DNA from: Deltaproteobacteria bacterium RIFCSPHIGHO2_02_FULL_44_16
GTDB taxonomy: Bacteria; UBA10199; 2-02-FULL-44-16
Direction: 5' to 3'
Assembly (NCBI GenBank): GCA_001798185.1
Contig: MGRM01000008.1
Location: 30,351-94,350, forward strand
DNA: 64,000 bases
Shown here: piece by piece, positions 25,563-34,128 of the stretch
How the letters are laid out: every line of letters begins with the position of its first letter
Position numbering within the stretch: the first letter of the stretch is position 1
The notes under the pieces: generated by a model
What the model saw: only the letters and a program-made list of their open reading frames with translations
Databases searched by the model: none
What the model was told of the DNA's origin: nothing
Position numbers and translations under genes: made by a program

Positions 25563-25655
25563 GTCATCGCGAGCCCCTGATTTGTCGAAGGGGCGTGGCG
25601 ATCTCCAAAAATACCTACAGGAGATTGCTTCGTCGCTTGCGCTCCTCGCAATGAC
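25563..25655. repeat. Dispersed palindromic repeat, family A (copy 4)
   Basis: Starts GTCATCGCGAGCCCCTGATTTG and ends TCCTCGCAATGAC; sits between the TSP3 gene terminator and the convergent TPR gene. Confidence 0.88.
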
Positions 25656-25676
25656 TCTGATTCAGGCTGTCTATTG

Positions 25677-26444
25677 TTATTTTACAATCTTCTCAATGAT
25701 CTCTTTTTCTTTCTGCTTCTGCTTGAGAACGAATATTTTTTGCCGATATGTATTCGCTGTGGGATCAGATGAATTTTTCTTTAAGATCTCTTCTGCGAGT
25801 GCAAGCGATTCATCATATTGCTTTAGTCCAAACGTGACGAGCATGAGTTCCTTGAGTACCGCATCATTCAATGTAGAGGCTGGAGGCGACGCTTTCTGAA
25901 CGAGCGCGAAGCGCCGCTTGGCTTCTCCATATTCTTTCTTTTCACGTAAAATTTGCGCCGTCATAAAAAGAAGCATGGCATCATCCCCTTTTTTACGCAG
26001 CGCGTTTTCGAGCAGAGGAAACGCTTCCTCAGATTTCTCGCGCCGAAATAAAACACGTCCTAAATGAAGATCAATGTCTTCTCGAAGAGGATGGTGTGGA
26101 TAATATTTCGGAAAATTATTTCGCGCTTCTCGATAATAATCGATACTTTCATCGAGCTTTCCAGAAGATTCATGCGTAATCCCAAGTCGATAAAGAAGAA
26201 GCGGGTCGCGGCACCCCTTTTGATAGGCTCGCTTGAGAAAGATAAGGGCGGTCGAAAAATGATCTCCGCCAAAGGATTGAAATCCAGATTCAATAAGCTC
26301 ATCCCAGTCCTTAGACCTATGTCCTGAGGCAAGGTAAAGTTTATAGTCTGAAACTTCGATACGAGATCCTTCGGCTTGCGCCTCAGGATGACAAAACATG
26401 CCTAAAATAAAGAAGAAAAGGAGCAAAGCTCCAGATTTTTCCAT
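25677..26444 (-). CDS. Exported tetratricopeptide-repeat protein
   Basis: 255 residues. The signal peptide (MEKSGALLLFFFILGMFCHPEAQA) is followed by about four to five TPR-like helical pairs (STALIFLKRAYQKGCRDPLLLYRLGITHESSGKLDESIDYYREA; FPLLENALRKKGDDAMLLFMTAQILREKKEYGEAKRRFA; KQYDESLALAEEILKK). It is likely periplasmic, serving in protein-protein contacts; partners are unknown. A notable point: CHPEAQAEGSRI is translated from a family-B repeat, so the signal-peptidase region comes from a repeat insertion. It is divergent from rpsB. Confidence 0.85.
   Translation of the reverse strand: MEKSGALLLFFFILGMFCHPEAQAEGSRIEVSDYKLYLASGHRSKDWDELIESGFQSFGGDHFSTALIFLKRAYQKGCRDPLLLYRLGITHESSGKLDESIDYYREARNNFPKYYPHHPLREDIDLHLGRVLFRREKSEEAFPLLENALRKKGDDAMLLFMTAQILREKKEYGEAKRRFALVQKASPPASTLNDAVLKELMLVTFGLKQYDESLALAEEILKKNSSDPTANTYRQKIFVLKQKQKEKEIIEKIVK
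26361..26392. repeat. Partial family-B repeat inside the TPR protein signal peptide
   Basis: GAGATCCTTCGGCTTGCGCC followed by TCAGGATGAC lies in frame within codons about 18-28 of the TPR gene. It matches the right half of the family-B repeats. Confidence 0.8.
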
Positions 26445-26544
26445 TGCATAGACCCCGAAACGTATGGTACCAGAGCGCGTTTATTAGCAGAAGCGCAAAG
26501 AGTTAGCGAGAACCAAAGATTTGGACAGCAAACAAGGAGAATCA

Positions 26545-27438
26545 ATGACAGAAGTCACCGTAAAGGAATTATTAGCCGCAGGAGCTCATTTCGGACATCA
26601 AACCAGACGTTGGAATCCAAAAATGCGTCCCTACATTTATACACAACGGGACGGCATTCACATTATTGATCTCGAAAAGTCAGTTCTACAAGTTCAAAAG
26701 GCTTTAAAATTTGTGACCGACACCATTGCGCTTGGCCACAAAATTCTCTTTGTAGGAACAAAAAAGCAGGCTTCAGAAGTCATTGCTGAACAAGCCAAGC
26801 GTGCAGGACAATTCTACGTTTCCAATCGTTGGCTCGGCGGAACTCTTACCAATTTCAAAACCATTAAAGCTTCCATTGAACGTTTGAACTCTCTTTATGA
26901 AAAGAAGGAAAAGGGAGAGCTTCAAAAACTGACAAAAAAAGAAGGCTTACAAATCGAGAGAACCATCGAAAAACTCGAACATAGTCTCGGCGGCATTAAA
27001 GAAATGACGCGTCTTCCCGGAGCTCTTTTCCTTGTGGATCCAGGTTACGAAGAAATTGCAAAGCTTGAAGCCATGAAGCTTGGAATTCCAGTGGTTGCCA
27101 TTCTCGATACCAATGCAAATCCAGATAATATCGATTTCCCTATTGTTGCCAATGACGATGCGATTCGTTCGATTCAACTCGTCACGATTGCTCTTGCGGA
27201 TGCATGTCTGAAGGGCGTAGAGCGATATGAACATCTCGCGCGCGAACAAGAAAAAACACAGGCTGAAAATAAAGCACAAAAAGCAAAAGATTCGAAAGTG
27301 CGCGAACAAAAAGTAACCTCTAAAGCAAAAGCCTACACGGCAAAAAAACCGACAGACAAAGAAGCTGAGCTTTCACCTGAAGATGTCGAAGCATACGCAA
27401 AGGCAAAAGCTGAGGAAGACGCAGATGCGGTAAAGTGA
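26545..27438 (+). CDS. rpsB: 30S ribosomal protein S2
   Basis: 297 residues from ATG 26545 with AAGGAG upstream. Signatures are VKELLAAGAHFGHQTRRWNPKMRPYIYT, IHIIDLEKSV, ILFVGTKKQA, RWLGGTLTNFKTI, PGALFLVDPGYE and GIPVVAILDTNANPD. It has a Lys/Ala/Glu-rich C-terminal extension of about 60 residues beyond the core S2 fold. First gene of the rpsB-tsf-pyrH-frr-uppS-cdsA-dxr-rseP cluster, whose order is widely conserved. Confidence 0.98.
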   Translation: MTEVTVKELLAAGAHFGHQTRRWNPKMRPYIYTQRDGIHIIDLEKSVLQVQKALKFVTDTIALGHKILFVGTKKQASEVIAEQAKRAGQFYVSNRWLGGTLTNFKTIKASIERLNSLYEKKEKGELQKLTKKEGLQIERTIEKLEHSLGGIKEMTRLPGALFLVDPGYEEIAKLEAMKLGIPVVAILDTNANPDNIDFPIVANDDAIRSIQLVTIALADACLKGVERYEHLAREQEKTQAENKAQKAKDSKVREQKVTSKAKAYTAKKPTDKEAELSPEDVEAYAKAKAEEDADAVK

Positions 27439-27453
27439 CAAGTACAGTATGTC

Positions 27454-27543
27454 GTCATTGCGAGCCGTCCCATAGTAAGGGACGACGTGGCAATCTCATG
27501 TGGACACTGGAGATCGCCACGTCGCTACGCTCCTCGCGATGAC
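27454..27543. repeat. Dispersed palindromic repeat, family A (copy 5)
   Basis: Starts GTCATTGCGAGCCGTCCC and ends TCCTCGCGATGAC; between rpsB and tsf, so it is part of the ribosomal-protein mRNA. Confidence 0.88.
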
Positions 27544-27590
27544 AAAAAACACCCGTTTCAAAGTTCATTTACCATCAGGAGCAAGAAAAA

Positions 27591-28457
27591 ATGAGTTTTA
27601 CGGCAACAGACGTTAAAAATTTACGAGAAAAAACGGGCGCTGGCATGATGGAATGCAAGCGCGCTTTAGTTGAAGCAAAAGGGGATATGCAAGACGCACT
27701 TGAGCTTCTTCGAAAGCAAGGTCTTGCGATTGCGGCGAAAAAATCTGCACGAAGTGCAAGTGAAGGGACGATTGGTTCCTGGGTAAATGCGCAAACATAC
27801 GAAGCAGGACTCGTAGAAATTTTTTGTGAAACTGATTTTGTTGCAAAAAACGAAGGTTTTCAGCATTTCACTTCTCGCATCACGAAAACTCTTTCTGAAA
27901 AGAAACCGAAAGATCTAGATGCGCTTCTTCAGCTTCAAACCACCGAAGGAACCGTGAAAGATACAGTAACGGCCATCGTGGCAAAGATTGGGGAAAACGT
28001 TGGTATTCGTCGTTTTGTCACGTTATCAGCAAAAAATGATGAGAAATTAGGTCAATATATTCATGCCGGAAATAAAATTGGAGTGCTGGTAAAACTCAAA
28101 GATCCGACGCATAAAGTAAATGACGCAACGCTTCGAGATGTTGCGATGCATATTGCAGCTATGAATCCGCAATATGTTCGGAGTGACGAAGTTCCGGATA
28201 CGGTTTTAGCAAAAGAAAAAGAAATTCTCAAAGCTCAGATGGCAGATCAAAAAAAACCGGCTGAGATTATTGAAAAAATTGTTTCAGGAAAAATGACCAA
28301 ATTCTTTTCTGAAGTTTGTCTTGAAGAACAAATGTATGTCAAAGATGTTGAAGGTAAAAAATCGGTCAAAGCTTTTTTGACTTCAATTGATCCCAATATT
28401 CGTATTGAGTCTTTTGTGCGCTATCAGGTTGGGGAGAGTGAAGTTAAGAGCGAATAA
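27591..28457 (+). CDS. tsf: Elongation factor Ts
   Basis: 288 residues, ATG with AGGAG upstream. N-terminal module VKNLREKTGAGMMECKRALVEAKGD, then the EF-Tu contact motif ETDFVAKNEGF and two core subdomains (NVGIRRFV, DVAMHIAAMNPQYV). It is the guanine-nucleotide exchange factor for EF-Tu in the cytoplasm. Usual length. Between rpsB and pyrH as in most bacteria, though separated from each by a repeat element. Confidence 0.98.
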   Translation: MSFTATDVKNLREKTGAGMMECKRALVEAKGDMQDALELLRKQGLAIAAKKSARSASEGTIGSWVNAQTYEAGLVEIFCETDFVAKNEGFQHFTSRITKTLSEKKPKDLDALLQLQTTEGTVKDTVTAIVAKIGENVGIRRFVTLSAKNDEKLGQYIHAGNKIGVLVKLKDPTHKVNDATLRDVAMHIAAMNPQYVRSDEVPDTVLAKEKEILKAQMADQKKPAEIIEKIVSGKMTKFFSEVCLEEQMYVKDVEGKKSVKAFLTSIDPNIRIESFVRYQVGESEVKSE

Positions 28458-28471
28458 CAAAACGAGTGTTT

Positions 28472-28530
28472 GTCATCTCCGCGCAGGCGGGGATCTCATG
28501 AGATTCCCGCTAAATACATGCGGGAATGAC
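28472..28530. repeat. Dispersed palindromic repeat, family C (copy 5)
   Basis: Starts GTCATCTCCGCGCAGGCGGGG and ends TGCGGGAATGAC; between tsf and pyrH. Confidence 0.9.
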
Positions 28531-28541
28531 AGAGAAAGACA

Positions 28542-29261
28542 ATGACCAAACCTAAATATAAGCGAGTTTTATTGAAGCTCTCGGGGGAGTCGCTTCTTCC
28601 ACCGGATTCTAAATACGGCGTTAATCTTCAAACAGCGAATCACATAGCAGCGGAAATAAAAGTGGTCACCGATCTGGGAGTGCAAGTAGGTGTGGTCATC
28701 GGCGCTGGAAATATTTTCCGGGGCGCTGGCGCCGCAAAAGTGGGAATGGATCGTTCAACGGCTGATAATATGGGGATGTTAGCAACCGTCATTAATAGTC
28801 TTGCCTTACAAGATGCCATGATTCGTCTCGGGATTTCCACACGACTTCTGACATCGTTTACGATGCACCAAGTAGGGACTCCTTATTCCCATTCTTCTGC
28901 GATGCGCTATCTTGCGGAAGGCTCTGCCGTTATTTTTGCGGGCGGAACCGGAAATCCTTATTTTACCACTGATACCGCCGCTTCACTTCGCGCACTTGAA
29001 ATTCATGCTGATATTGTGTGTAAAGGAACGAAAGTGGATGGAGTTTATAGTAGCGATCCTGAGCTCGATCGAAGTGCAAAACGATATGATGAACTCAGTT
29101 ATATTGAAGTGCTGAGTCAAAACTTGAAGGTCATGGATGCGACTGCCATCTCCCTGTGCATGGAGGCAAAACTCCCGATCCTGGTCTTCAATGTTTTTGA
29201 AAAAGGAAACTTTCAACGCGCAGTCCTCGGGGAGAAGATTGGAACTATGGTCCATGAATAA
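28542..29261 (+). CDS. pyrH: UMP kinase
   Basis: 239 residues. Amino-acid-kinase fold: RVLLKLSGESLL (phosphate loop), GVVIGAGNIFRG, MGMLATVINSLALQDA, FAGGTGNPYFTTDTAASLRA and CKGTKVDGVYSSDPE. It phosphorylates UMP to UDP as a hexamer. The 3' end overlaps the frr start by 8 bases, so the two are coupled. The start ATG follows a family-C repeat; an AGAGAAAGA stretch is the only possible ribosome site. Confidence 0.97.
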   Translation: MTKPKYKRVLLKLSGESLLPPDSKYGVNLQTANHIAAEIKVVTDLGVQVGVVIGAGNIFRGAGAAKVGMDRSTADNMGMLATVINSLALQDAMIRLGISTRLLTSFTMHQVGTPYSHSSAMRYLAEGSAVIFAGGTGNPYFTTDTAASLRALEIHADIVCKGTKVDGVYSSDPELDRSAKRYDELSYIEVLSQNLKVMDATAISLCMEAKLPILVFNVFEKGNFQRAVLGEKIGTMVHE

Positions 29262-29811
29262 TCAAGTTTTCAACACCACTCGTGAACGAATGGAAAAAGG
29301 TTTGACAGCCCTGCGCAATGAACTCGGCAAAGTACGTACAGGAAGAGCTTCTTTAAGTATTCTCCATGATATTCGCGCCGACTATTACGGAAGTCTTTCA
29401 CCGCTGAATCAAATTGCGACGCTCGGAGTTCCTGATGCGCGCACCATAACGATTCAACCTTGGGATCCAGGAGCAATTCCGGCAATTGAGAAATCGATTC
29501 AAGCTTCGGGTCTTGGTCTTTCTCCCTCAAACGATGGAAAACTTGTTCGGATTTCAATCCCTGCGCTGAATGAAGAACGTCGTAAAGAACTCGTGAAATT
29601 AACGAAGAAACACGCGGAAGAAGCCAAGGTAAGTATTCGTAACGCGCGACGAGATGGCAATGAACAATTAAAAAAGATGCAAAAAGAGAGCGCTATTACC
29701 GAAGATGAATTTCGAAAAAGCGAAGAACAAATCCAAAAAATGACAGATGACTATATTAAAAAAATTGATGAAGCTATTCTTCTTAAAGAGAAAGATATTT
29801 TAGAAGTCTAA
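29254..29811 (+). CDS. frr: Ribosome recycling factor
   Basis: 185 residues from ATG 29254 (with GGGGAGAAG upstream), although the frame is open further into pyrH. Family motifs are RMEKGLTALRNELGKVRTGRASLSILHDI, YYGSLSPLNQIATLGVPDARTITIQPWD, LVRISIPALNEERRKELVK and VSIRNARRDGNEQLKK. It splits post-termination ribosomes with EF-G. Usual length. Confidence 0.97.
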   Translation: MNNQVFNTTRERMEKGLTALRNELGKVRTGRASLSILHDIRADYYGSLSPLNQIATLGVPDARTITIQPWDPGAIPAIEKSIQASGLGLSPSNDGKLVRISIPALNEERRKELVKLTKKHAEEAKVSIRNARRDGNEQLKKMQKESAITEDEFRKSEEQIQKMTDDYIKKIDEAILLKEKDILEV

Positions 29812-29813
29812 CC

Positions 29814-30524
29814 GTGAATCCGCATCCCCAACATATCGCCATTATTATGGATGGCAATGGTCGATGGGCTGAATACCACGAACTCCCGCGCATTGAAGGT
29901 CATCGTCGTGGCGCTGAAGTGAGCGAAGATATTATCAATGCCTGCATTGATCGTCGCGTTCCTTATTTAACACTTTACGCATTTTCAGAAGAAAATTGGA
30001 ACCGACCTTCTGACGAAGTCGAAGCCTTAATGGAACTTCTCGGTCTGTATCTGACAAGTAAGCGTCAAAAAATGATTCACGAAGGCATTCGTTTTCAAAC
30101 CATTGGCGATGTGAATCGTCTCTCTCCTTTTGTTCGAGAAGAAGTAGAACGCACAAAAGAACTGACACAACAAGGCTCCAACTTGACACTCACCATGGCG
30201 CTTTCTTATGGCTCACGGCAAGAAATTGCTCGTGCATTTCAAGAGCTCATAAAAAGGGGAGTTAAAAATATTACTCCTGAGATTCTCTCGCAAGCGCTTG
30301 ATACGCGTGATCTTCCCGATCCTGATCTCCTTATTCGAACAAGTGGGGAATATCGCATCAGCAATTTTTTGCTTTGGCAACTTGCGTATACAGAACTCTA
30401 TTTTACGGAAACGTTATGGCCAGATTTTAATGCCTATGAGCTTGATAAAGCTCTGGATGCTTTTTCAAAACGAGAACGCCGTTTTGGAATGACCAGTGAA
30501 CAACTTCGGGAGCTTGTGGGATGA
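29814..30524 (+). CDS. uppS: Undecaprenyl diphosphate synthase (cis-prenyltransferase)
   Basis: 236 residues, GTG start 2 bases after frr. The diphosphate-binding motif HIAIIMDGNGRWA is intact, then HRRGAEVSEDI, LTLYAFSEENWNRP and the C-terminal PDLLIRTSGEYRISNFLLWQLAYTELYFTETLWPDF. It makes the C55 lipid carrier for peptidoglycan and surface glycans, which also feeds the two polyprenyl-linked glycosyltransferase genes at 7314-9937. Stop overlaps cdsA start (ATGA). Confidence 0.97.
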   Translation: MNPHPQHIAIIMDGNGRWAEYHELPRIEGHRRGAEVSEDIINACIDRRVPYLTLYAFSEENWNRPSDEVEALMELLGLYLTSKRQKMIHEGIRFQTIGDVNRLSPFVREEVERTKELTQQGSNLTLTMALSYGSRQEIARAFQELIKRGVKNITPEILSQALDTRDLPDPDLLIRTSGEYRISNFLLWQLAYTELYFTETLWPDFNAYELDKALDAFSKRERRFGMTSEQLRELVG

Positions 30525-31312
30525 TCCGCATACTTTCCGCAATTGTCCTGGTAGCGATTTTACTTTCTGTGGTTTGGTTTTTACCACCTTCCGCGTTTTA
30601 TGCGCTCATGACCATTGCGTGCACCTTGAGTCTTTTAGAATTGACTCATCTCTTTTTTGAAGATTTTGTTGAAAAAATCGCAACCCTGCTCACAACCCTT
30701 TTTATTTTTCTTCTTATGCTTTTTGCGCGCGATCTTGTTCTTTCTCTTTTGCCCCTCATTCTTTTCTTCTTAGCGTTGGTTTTTATGTGGCGTGCAAAAG
30801 ACCTTCATGGAGTTGCAAACCGTCTCGGCATTGCATGCCTGTCACTTCTCGGTCTTGGAATTTCTTTTGCCTCTTGGGGGGATTTACGACAAGCGGGACC
30901 GGAGTGGGTTCTTTTCATTTTAGCTCCTGCATGTCTTACGGATACGATGGGGCTTGTCGTGGGGAAGGCAATTGGATCTCGTAAGTTTGCACCGCTGGTG
31001 AGCCCACAGAAAACATGGGAGGGTTTTTTTGGAGCTCTCGTCGGTTCGCTTTTGGGAACTTTTTCAGTTTGGTTTTTTTTCCTCCAGACCTCTCTCTCTT
31101 TTGAAGTCACGCTGGTCGTTGCCATTATTATTTGGATCGTTTCGCCCTTAGGCGATTTGATCGAATCCATGCTCAAACGGAGTATTGGTGTCAAAGATTC
31201 AGGACATTTGATTCCAGGACATGGTGGAATGCTTGATCGTGTTGATGCACTTCTTTTTGCAGCTCCCATTTCATATCTTTATCTCTCGCGTGTTGTTGGG
31301 GTGTTACCTTGA
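30521..31312 (+). CDS. cdsA: Phosphatidate cytidylyltransferase
   Basis: 263 residues, seven to eight transmembrane helices. The family signature near the C-terminus is present (SMLKRSIGVKDSGHLIPGHGGMLDRVDALL). It makes CDP-diacylglycerol from phosphatidate and CTP in the inner membrane, the substrate for the pssA product encoded at 35717. The stop overlaps the TTG start of dxr by 4 bases. Confidence 0.96.
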   Translation: MIRILSAIVLVAILLSVVWFLPPSAFYALMTIACTLSLLELTHLFFEDFVEKIATLLTTLFIFLLMLFARDLVLSLLPLILFFLALVFMWRAKDLHGVANRLGIACLSLLGLGISFASWGDLRQAGPEWVLFILAPACLTDTMGLVVGKAIGSRKFAPLVSPQKTWEGFFGALVGSLLGTFSVWFFFLQTSLSFEVTLVVAIIIWIVSPLGDLIESMLKRSIGVKDSGHLIPGHGGMLDRVDALLFAAPISYLYLSRVVGVLP

Positions 31313-32511
31313 AATCTCTCGTTATTCTCGGAAGCACAGGCTCCATTGGAAGCAGCACGCTCGACGTTGTCCGTCGTCATCGTGATCGTTTTAAGATTGT
31401 GGGACTCACAGCGCGTCACCAAATTCATCTTCTTGCAGATCAGATTCAAGAGTTTGAACCTGAAGTGGTATGCGTCGGAACCCCGGCTCTTGCTGCTGAG
31501 TTGCAACAACTTCTTGCTCATCCTCCTTCGCTCCCCAAAAATCGCGGGGAGCTACGGCGGGATACCCGCAAAAAGGCGGGTAAAATCGAAATTCTCGTAG
31601 GAGAAGAGGGACTCGTCTCTCTTGCAACGCACGATCAAGCAACTCTCATTGTTTCAGCACTTGTGGGAGCCGTCGGTCTGACACCAACACTTGCGGCGAT
31701 TCGAGCAAAAAAGAATATTGCGTTAGCAAATAAAGAGACATTAGTTGTTGCTGGTGAACTGATGATGAAAGAGGCGAAAAAAAATCATATTCGTCTTCTT
31801 CCCGTTGACAGTGAACATTCAGCTCTTTTCCAATGTCTTGAAGGACAAGAGAAAAAAAATCTCAGAAAAATAACGTTGACCGCTTCGGGTGGACCTTTTC
31901 GTCAAACTCCACTCTCGAAGCTTTCATCAGTTACCGTTGCCGATGCTTTACGTCATCCAAACTGGTCGATGGGAAAAAAAATTACGATTGACTCTGCAAC
32001 AATGATGAATAAAGGATTAGAGGTTATTGAAGCTTTTTGGCTTTTTGAAAGACCTCTTGAACAAATTGAGGTTGTTATTCATCCTCAAAGTATCATTCAT
32101 TCCTTTGTAGAATTTGAGGATTCGTCGGTGCTCGCTCAACTTGGACTCCCCGATATGCGAACGCCTATTGCTTATGCGCTTGCTTATCCCGAACGAATCA
32201 CGTCTGGCGTTGCTTCACTTGATCTGACGAAAATGAACTCGCTCTCTTTTGAACCTGTCGACCATACCCGTTTTCCTTGTTTACGACTTGCCTCTGAAGC
32301 CGCAAAATGTGGAAAATCGATGCCGGCGGTGTTAAATGCCGCCAACGAAATTGCAGTTGATGCTTTTTTACATGAGCGCATTAGGTTTCTTGACATCGCG
32401 CGCATTGTAGAAGAGACCATGATGCAACATTCACCGCGATCTTGGAGAACGCTTGAGGAAATTCTTGAAATTGATAGAGAAGCAAGAATGGTAGCGCAAA
32501 CATACATATGA
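31309..32511 (+). CDS. dxr: 1-deoxy-D-xylulose 5-phosphate reductoisomerase
   Basis: 400 residues, TTG start overlapping the cdsA stop. NADPH site ILGSTGSIGSSTLDVV, then LANKETLVVAGE, metal/substrate motifs LPVDSEHSALFQCL, ASGGPFRQTP and HPNWSMGKKITIDSATMMNKGLEVIEAFWLF, then VIHPQSIIHSFVEF. It performs the committed step of the MEP isoprenoid pathway. Residues about 70-91 (HPPSLPKNRGELRRDTRKKAGK) are an insertion absent from the E. coli enzyme, encoded by a pair of GC-rich palindromes; it lies in a surface loop region before the beta strand EILVGEEG. Confidence 0.96.
   Translation: MKSLVILGSTGSIGSSTLDVVRRHRDRFKIVGLTARHQIHLLADQIQEFEPEVVCVGTPALAAELQQLLAHPPSLPKNRGELRRDTRKKAGKIEILVGEEGLVSLATHDQATLIVSALVGAVGLTPTLAAIRAKKNIALANKETLVVAGELMMKEAKKNHIRLLPVDSEHSALFQCLEGQEKKNLRKITLTASGGPFRQTPLSKLSSVTVADALRHPNWSMGKKITIDSATMMNKGLEVIEAFWLFERPLEQIEVVIHPQSIIHSFVEFEDSSVLAQLGLPDMRTPIAYALAYPERITSGVASLDLTKMNSLSFEPVDHTRFPCLRLASEAAKCGKSMPAVLNAANEIAVDAFLHERIRFLDIARIVEETMMQHSPRSWRTLEEILEIDREARMVAQTYI
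31531..31582. repeat. Two palindromes inserted in the dxr coding sequence
   Basis: CTCCCC (31531-31536) pairs with GGGGAG (31546-31551), and TACCCGC (31563-31569) pairs with GCGGGTA (31576-31582). They encode the extra loop of the enzyme in frame. Confidence 0.7.
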
Positions 32512-32522
32512 ATATCAAAGGA

Positions 32523-32674
32523 AACGTCGCGCAGAGGAAAACTCGCAGAAGGTATCGCGGAAGCAATTTTATCAATCGGGATATGATAAATAAAATTGCT
32601 GAGCGTAAGCGACCATTTTGGGTCGACCAAAAATGGGACGCGGCCTTCGAGAGATTTCCTCTGGAAGCGACGTT
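32523..32674. ncRNA. Highly structured element between dxr and rseP (RNA element or MITE)
   Basis: The ends are exact inverted repeats AACGTCGC (32523-32530) and GCGACGTT (32667-32674), followed inward by AGAGGAAA/TTTCCTCT, CTCG/CGAG and AAGG/CCTT at matching distances. Inside are two hairpins: AGCAATTTTA (32562-32571)/TAAAATTGCT (32591-32600) and CCATTTTGG/CCAAAAATGG (32613-32636). This makes a long closing stem with two arms, ending 9 bases before the rseP start. Class unknown. Confidence 0.6.
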
Positions 32675-32683
32675 AGGATTATC

Positions 32684-33982
32684 ATGACTATCTTATATTT
32701 CATCATTGCTCTCAGCCTTCTCGTTTTGGTTCACGAGTTTGGCCATTTTATTATGGCAAAACGTGCCGGCATTCGTGTGGACGAATTTTCCATCGGTTTT
32801 GGACCCCGTCTTTTTGGTTTTAAAAGAGGAGAGACAGACTATCGTCTTTGCCTGATTCCTCTTGGAGGATATGTCAAAGTTCTCGGCCAAGATCCCGACG
32901 ATGAAGGAGCAGATGATCCGAGATCCTTTAGTCAAAAGGGGATCATTCCTCGTTTTAAAATTCTCATTGCTGGTCCTTTGATGAATGTTCTTTTAAGCCT
33001 TCTCTTGATGCCAGCGGTCTTTTTTATTGGCCGAGACATTCCACGTTATTTTACCGAAACTCCTGTTCTTCTGGGAGTCCAGCAAGAAGTTGTGAGCCAG
33101 CAGGCTCTCAAACAAGGAGATCAGATTCTCGCAGTGAATGGAAAAAAAGTGACAACCTGGGAAGAGGTTTTTCTCATCCTCGTGGCTCAAAAGAATGCGA
33201 CGCTGACACTTCAACGAGGATCCGAAATTTTTGAACATCAGCTCGAACGTTCTTCTGAAGAAGATTTTTTTGGAATTGAACCTTCTCTTTTTTATGGTGG
33301 CCCGGTCATGGTGGAAGAAATTCTTCCTGATAGTCCCGCAAAAGAGGCAGGGCTTCAACAAAAAGATAAGATTCAAGCTCTCAATGAAAGCCCTCTTCAG
33401 GGTTCTGCAGATTTTACCAGCAAAGTCCATCGATCACAGGGTGGAGAGGTGAAACTGACGATTGAACGAAATGGCGAAATTCTCGAAAAAACGCTCGCTC
33501 CTCGCTTTAATCCTGAAGTGCAAAGATGGCTTATTGGAATTCAAGTCTCACAAACTGAAAATCCTCCCATGGTCCTTCAACGTTATGACGTGAAGACCTC
33601 TCTTCAAAAAGGATTTGCAGAAAACATTCGACTGCTGACGCTTGTGACAAGTATGCTCAAAAAACTCGTGACCCTTGAAGCATCTTACAAAAATCTAGGG
33701 GGACCGATCGCCATTGCTAAAACAAGCGCTATGGCTGCGAAATCGGGCTTGAGTGAATTTCTCTATTTTTTGGCGTTCTTAAGTTTGCAACTTGGGATTT
33801 TAAATCTGCTTCCTATTCCTGTTTTGGATGGGGGACATCTTGCTTTTCTGGGACTTGAAGCTGTGCGTGGAAAGCCTCTTCCAAAACGGACTCGATTTGT
33901 GTTGCAGCAAATCGGTTTTGCCTTTCTGCTTGCGCTTATGATTGCTGCCACCGTAAATGACCTCAAAAAGCTCTTTGGTTAG
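32684..33982 (+). CDS. rseP: Site-2 intramembrane zinc protease RseP
   Basis: 432 residues from ATG 32684; the frame is open upstream through the structured element, but the first transmembrane helix begins right after this Met. HEFGH zinc motif (LVLVHEFGHFIMAKRAGI), two PDZ domains (about 125-200 and 205-290), and C-terminal LDGGH (LLPIPVLDGGHLAFLGLEAVRG). It cuts anti-sigma factors and signal-peptide remnants in the inner membrane. Last gene of the rpsB operon. Confidence 0.96.
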   Translation: MTILYFIIALSLLVLVHEFGHFIMAKRAGIRVDEFSIGFGPRLFGFKRGETDYRLCLIPLGGYVKVLGQDPDDEGADDPRSFSQKGIIPRFKILIAGPLMNVLLSLLLMPAVFFIGRDIPRYFTETPVLLGVQQEVVSQQALKQGDQILAVNGKKVTTWEEVFLILVAQKNATLTLQRGSEIFEHQLERSSEEDFFGIEPSLFYGGPVMVEEILPDSPAKEAGLQQKDKIQALNESPLQGSADFTSKVHRSQGGEVKLTIERNGEILEKTLAPRFNPEVQRWLIGIQVSQTENPPMVLQRYDVKTSLQKGFAENIRLLTLVTSMLKKLVTLEASYKNLGGPIAIAKTSAMAAKSGLSEFLYFLAFLSLQLGILNLLPIPVLDGGHLAFLGLEAVRGKPLPKRTRFVLQQIGFAFLLALMIAATVNDLKKLFG

Positions 33983-34008
33983 GGTCTGATTCATTTGTGG
34001 TAATAAGC

Positions 34009-34065
34009 GTTCACCCTGAGCTTGTCGAAGGGTGACTTCATGCTTTGACAGGCTCAGCATGAGCG
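34009..34065. repeat. Divergent family-B-like repeat
   Basis: TTCACCCTGAGCTTGTCGAAGG followed by a second complementary arm GACAGGCTCAGCATGAGC. It lies in the 146-base gap between rseP and tsaB and may end the rseP transcript. Confidence 0.7.
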
Positions 34066-34128
34066 GAAAAAACCCTTGCAAACAACATAAAGTTGTTATT
34101 TAAACCTTATATATTAATTACTTGATAT

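Noticed and set aside
29137..29253. Longer N-terminus for ribosome recycling factor
   Set aside because: The extension lies in the pyrH coding sequence and does not match the family; ATG 29254 gives the normal length.
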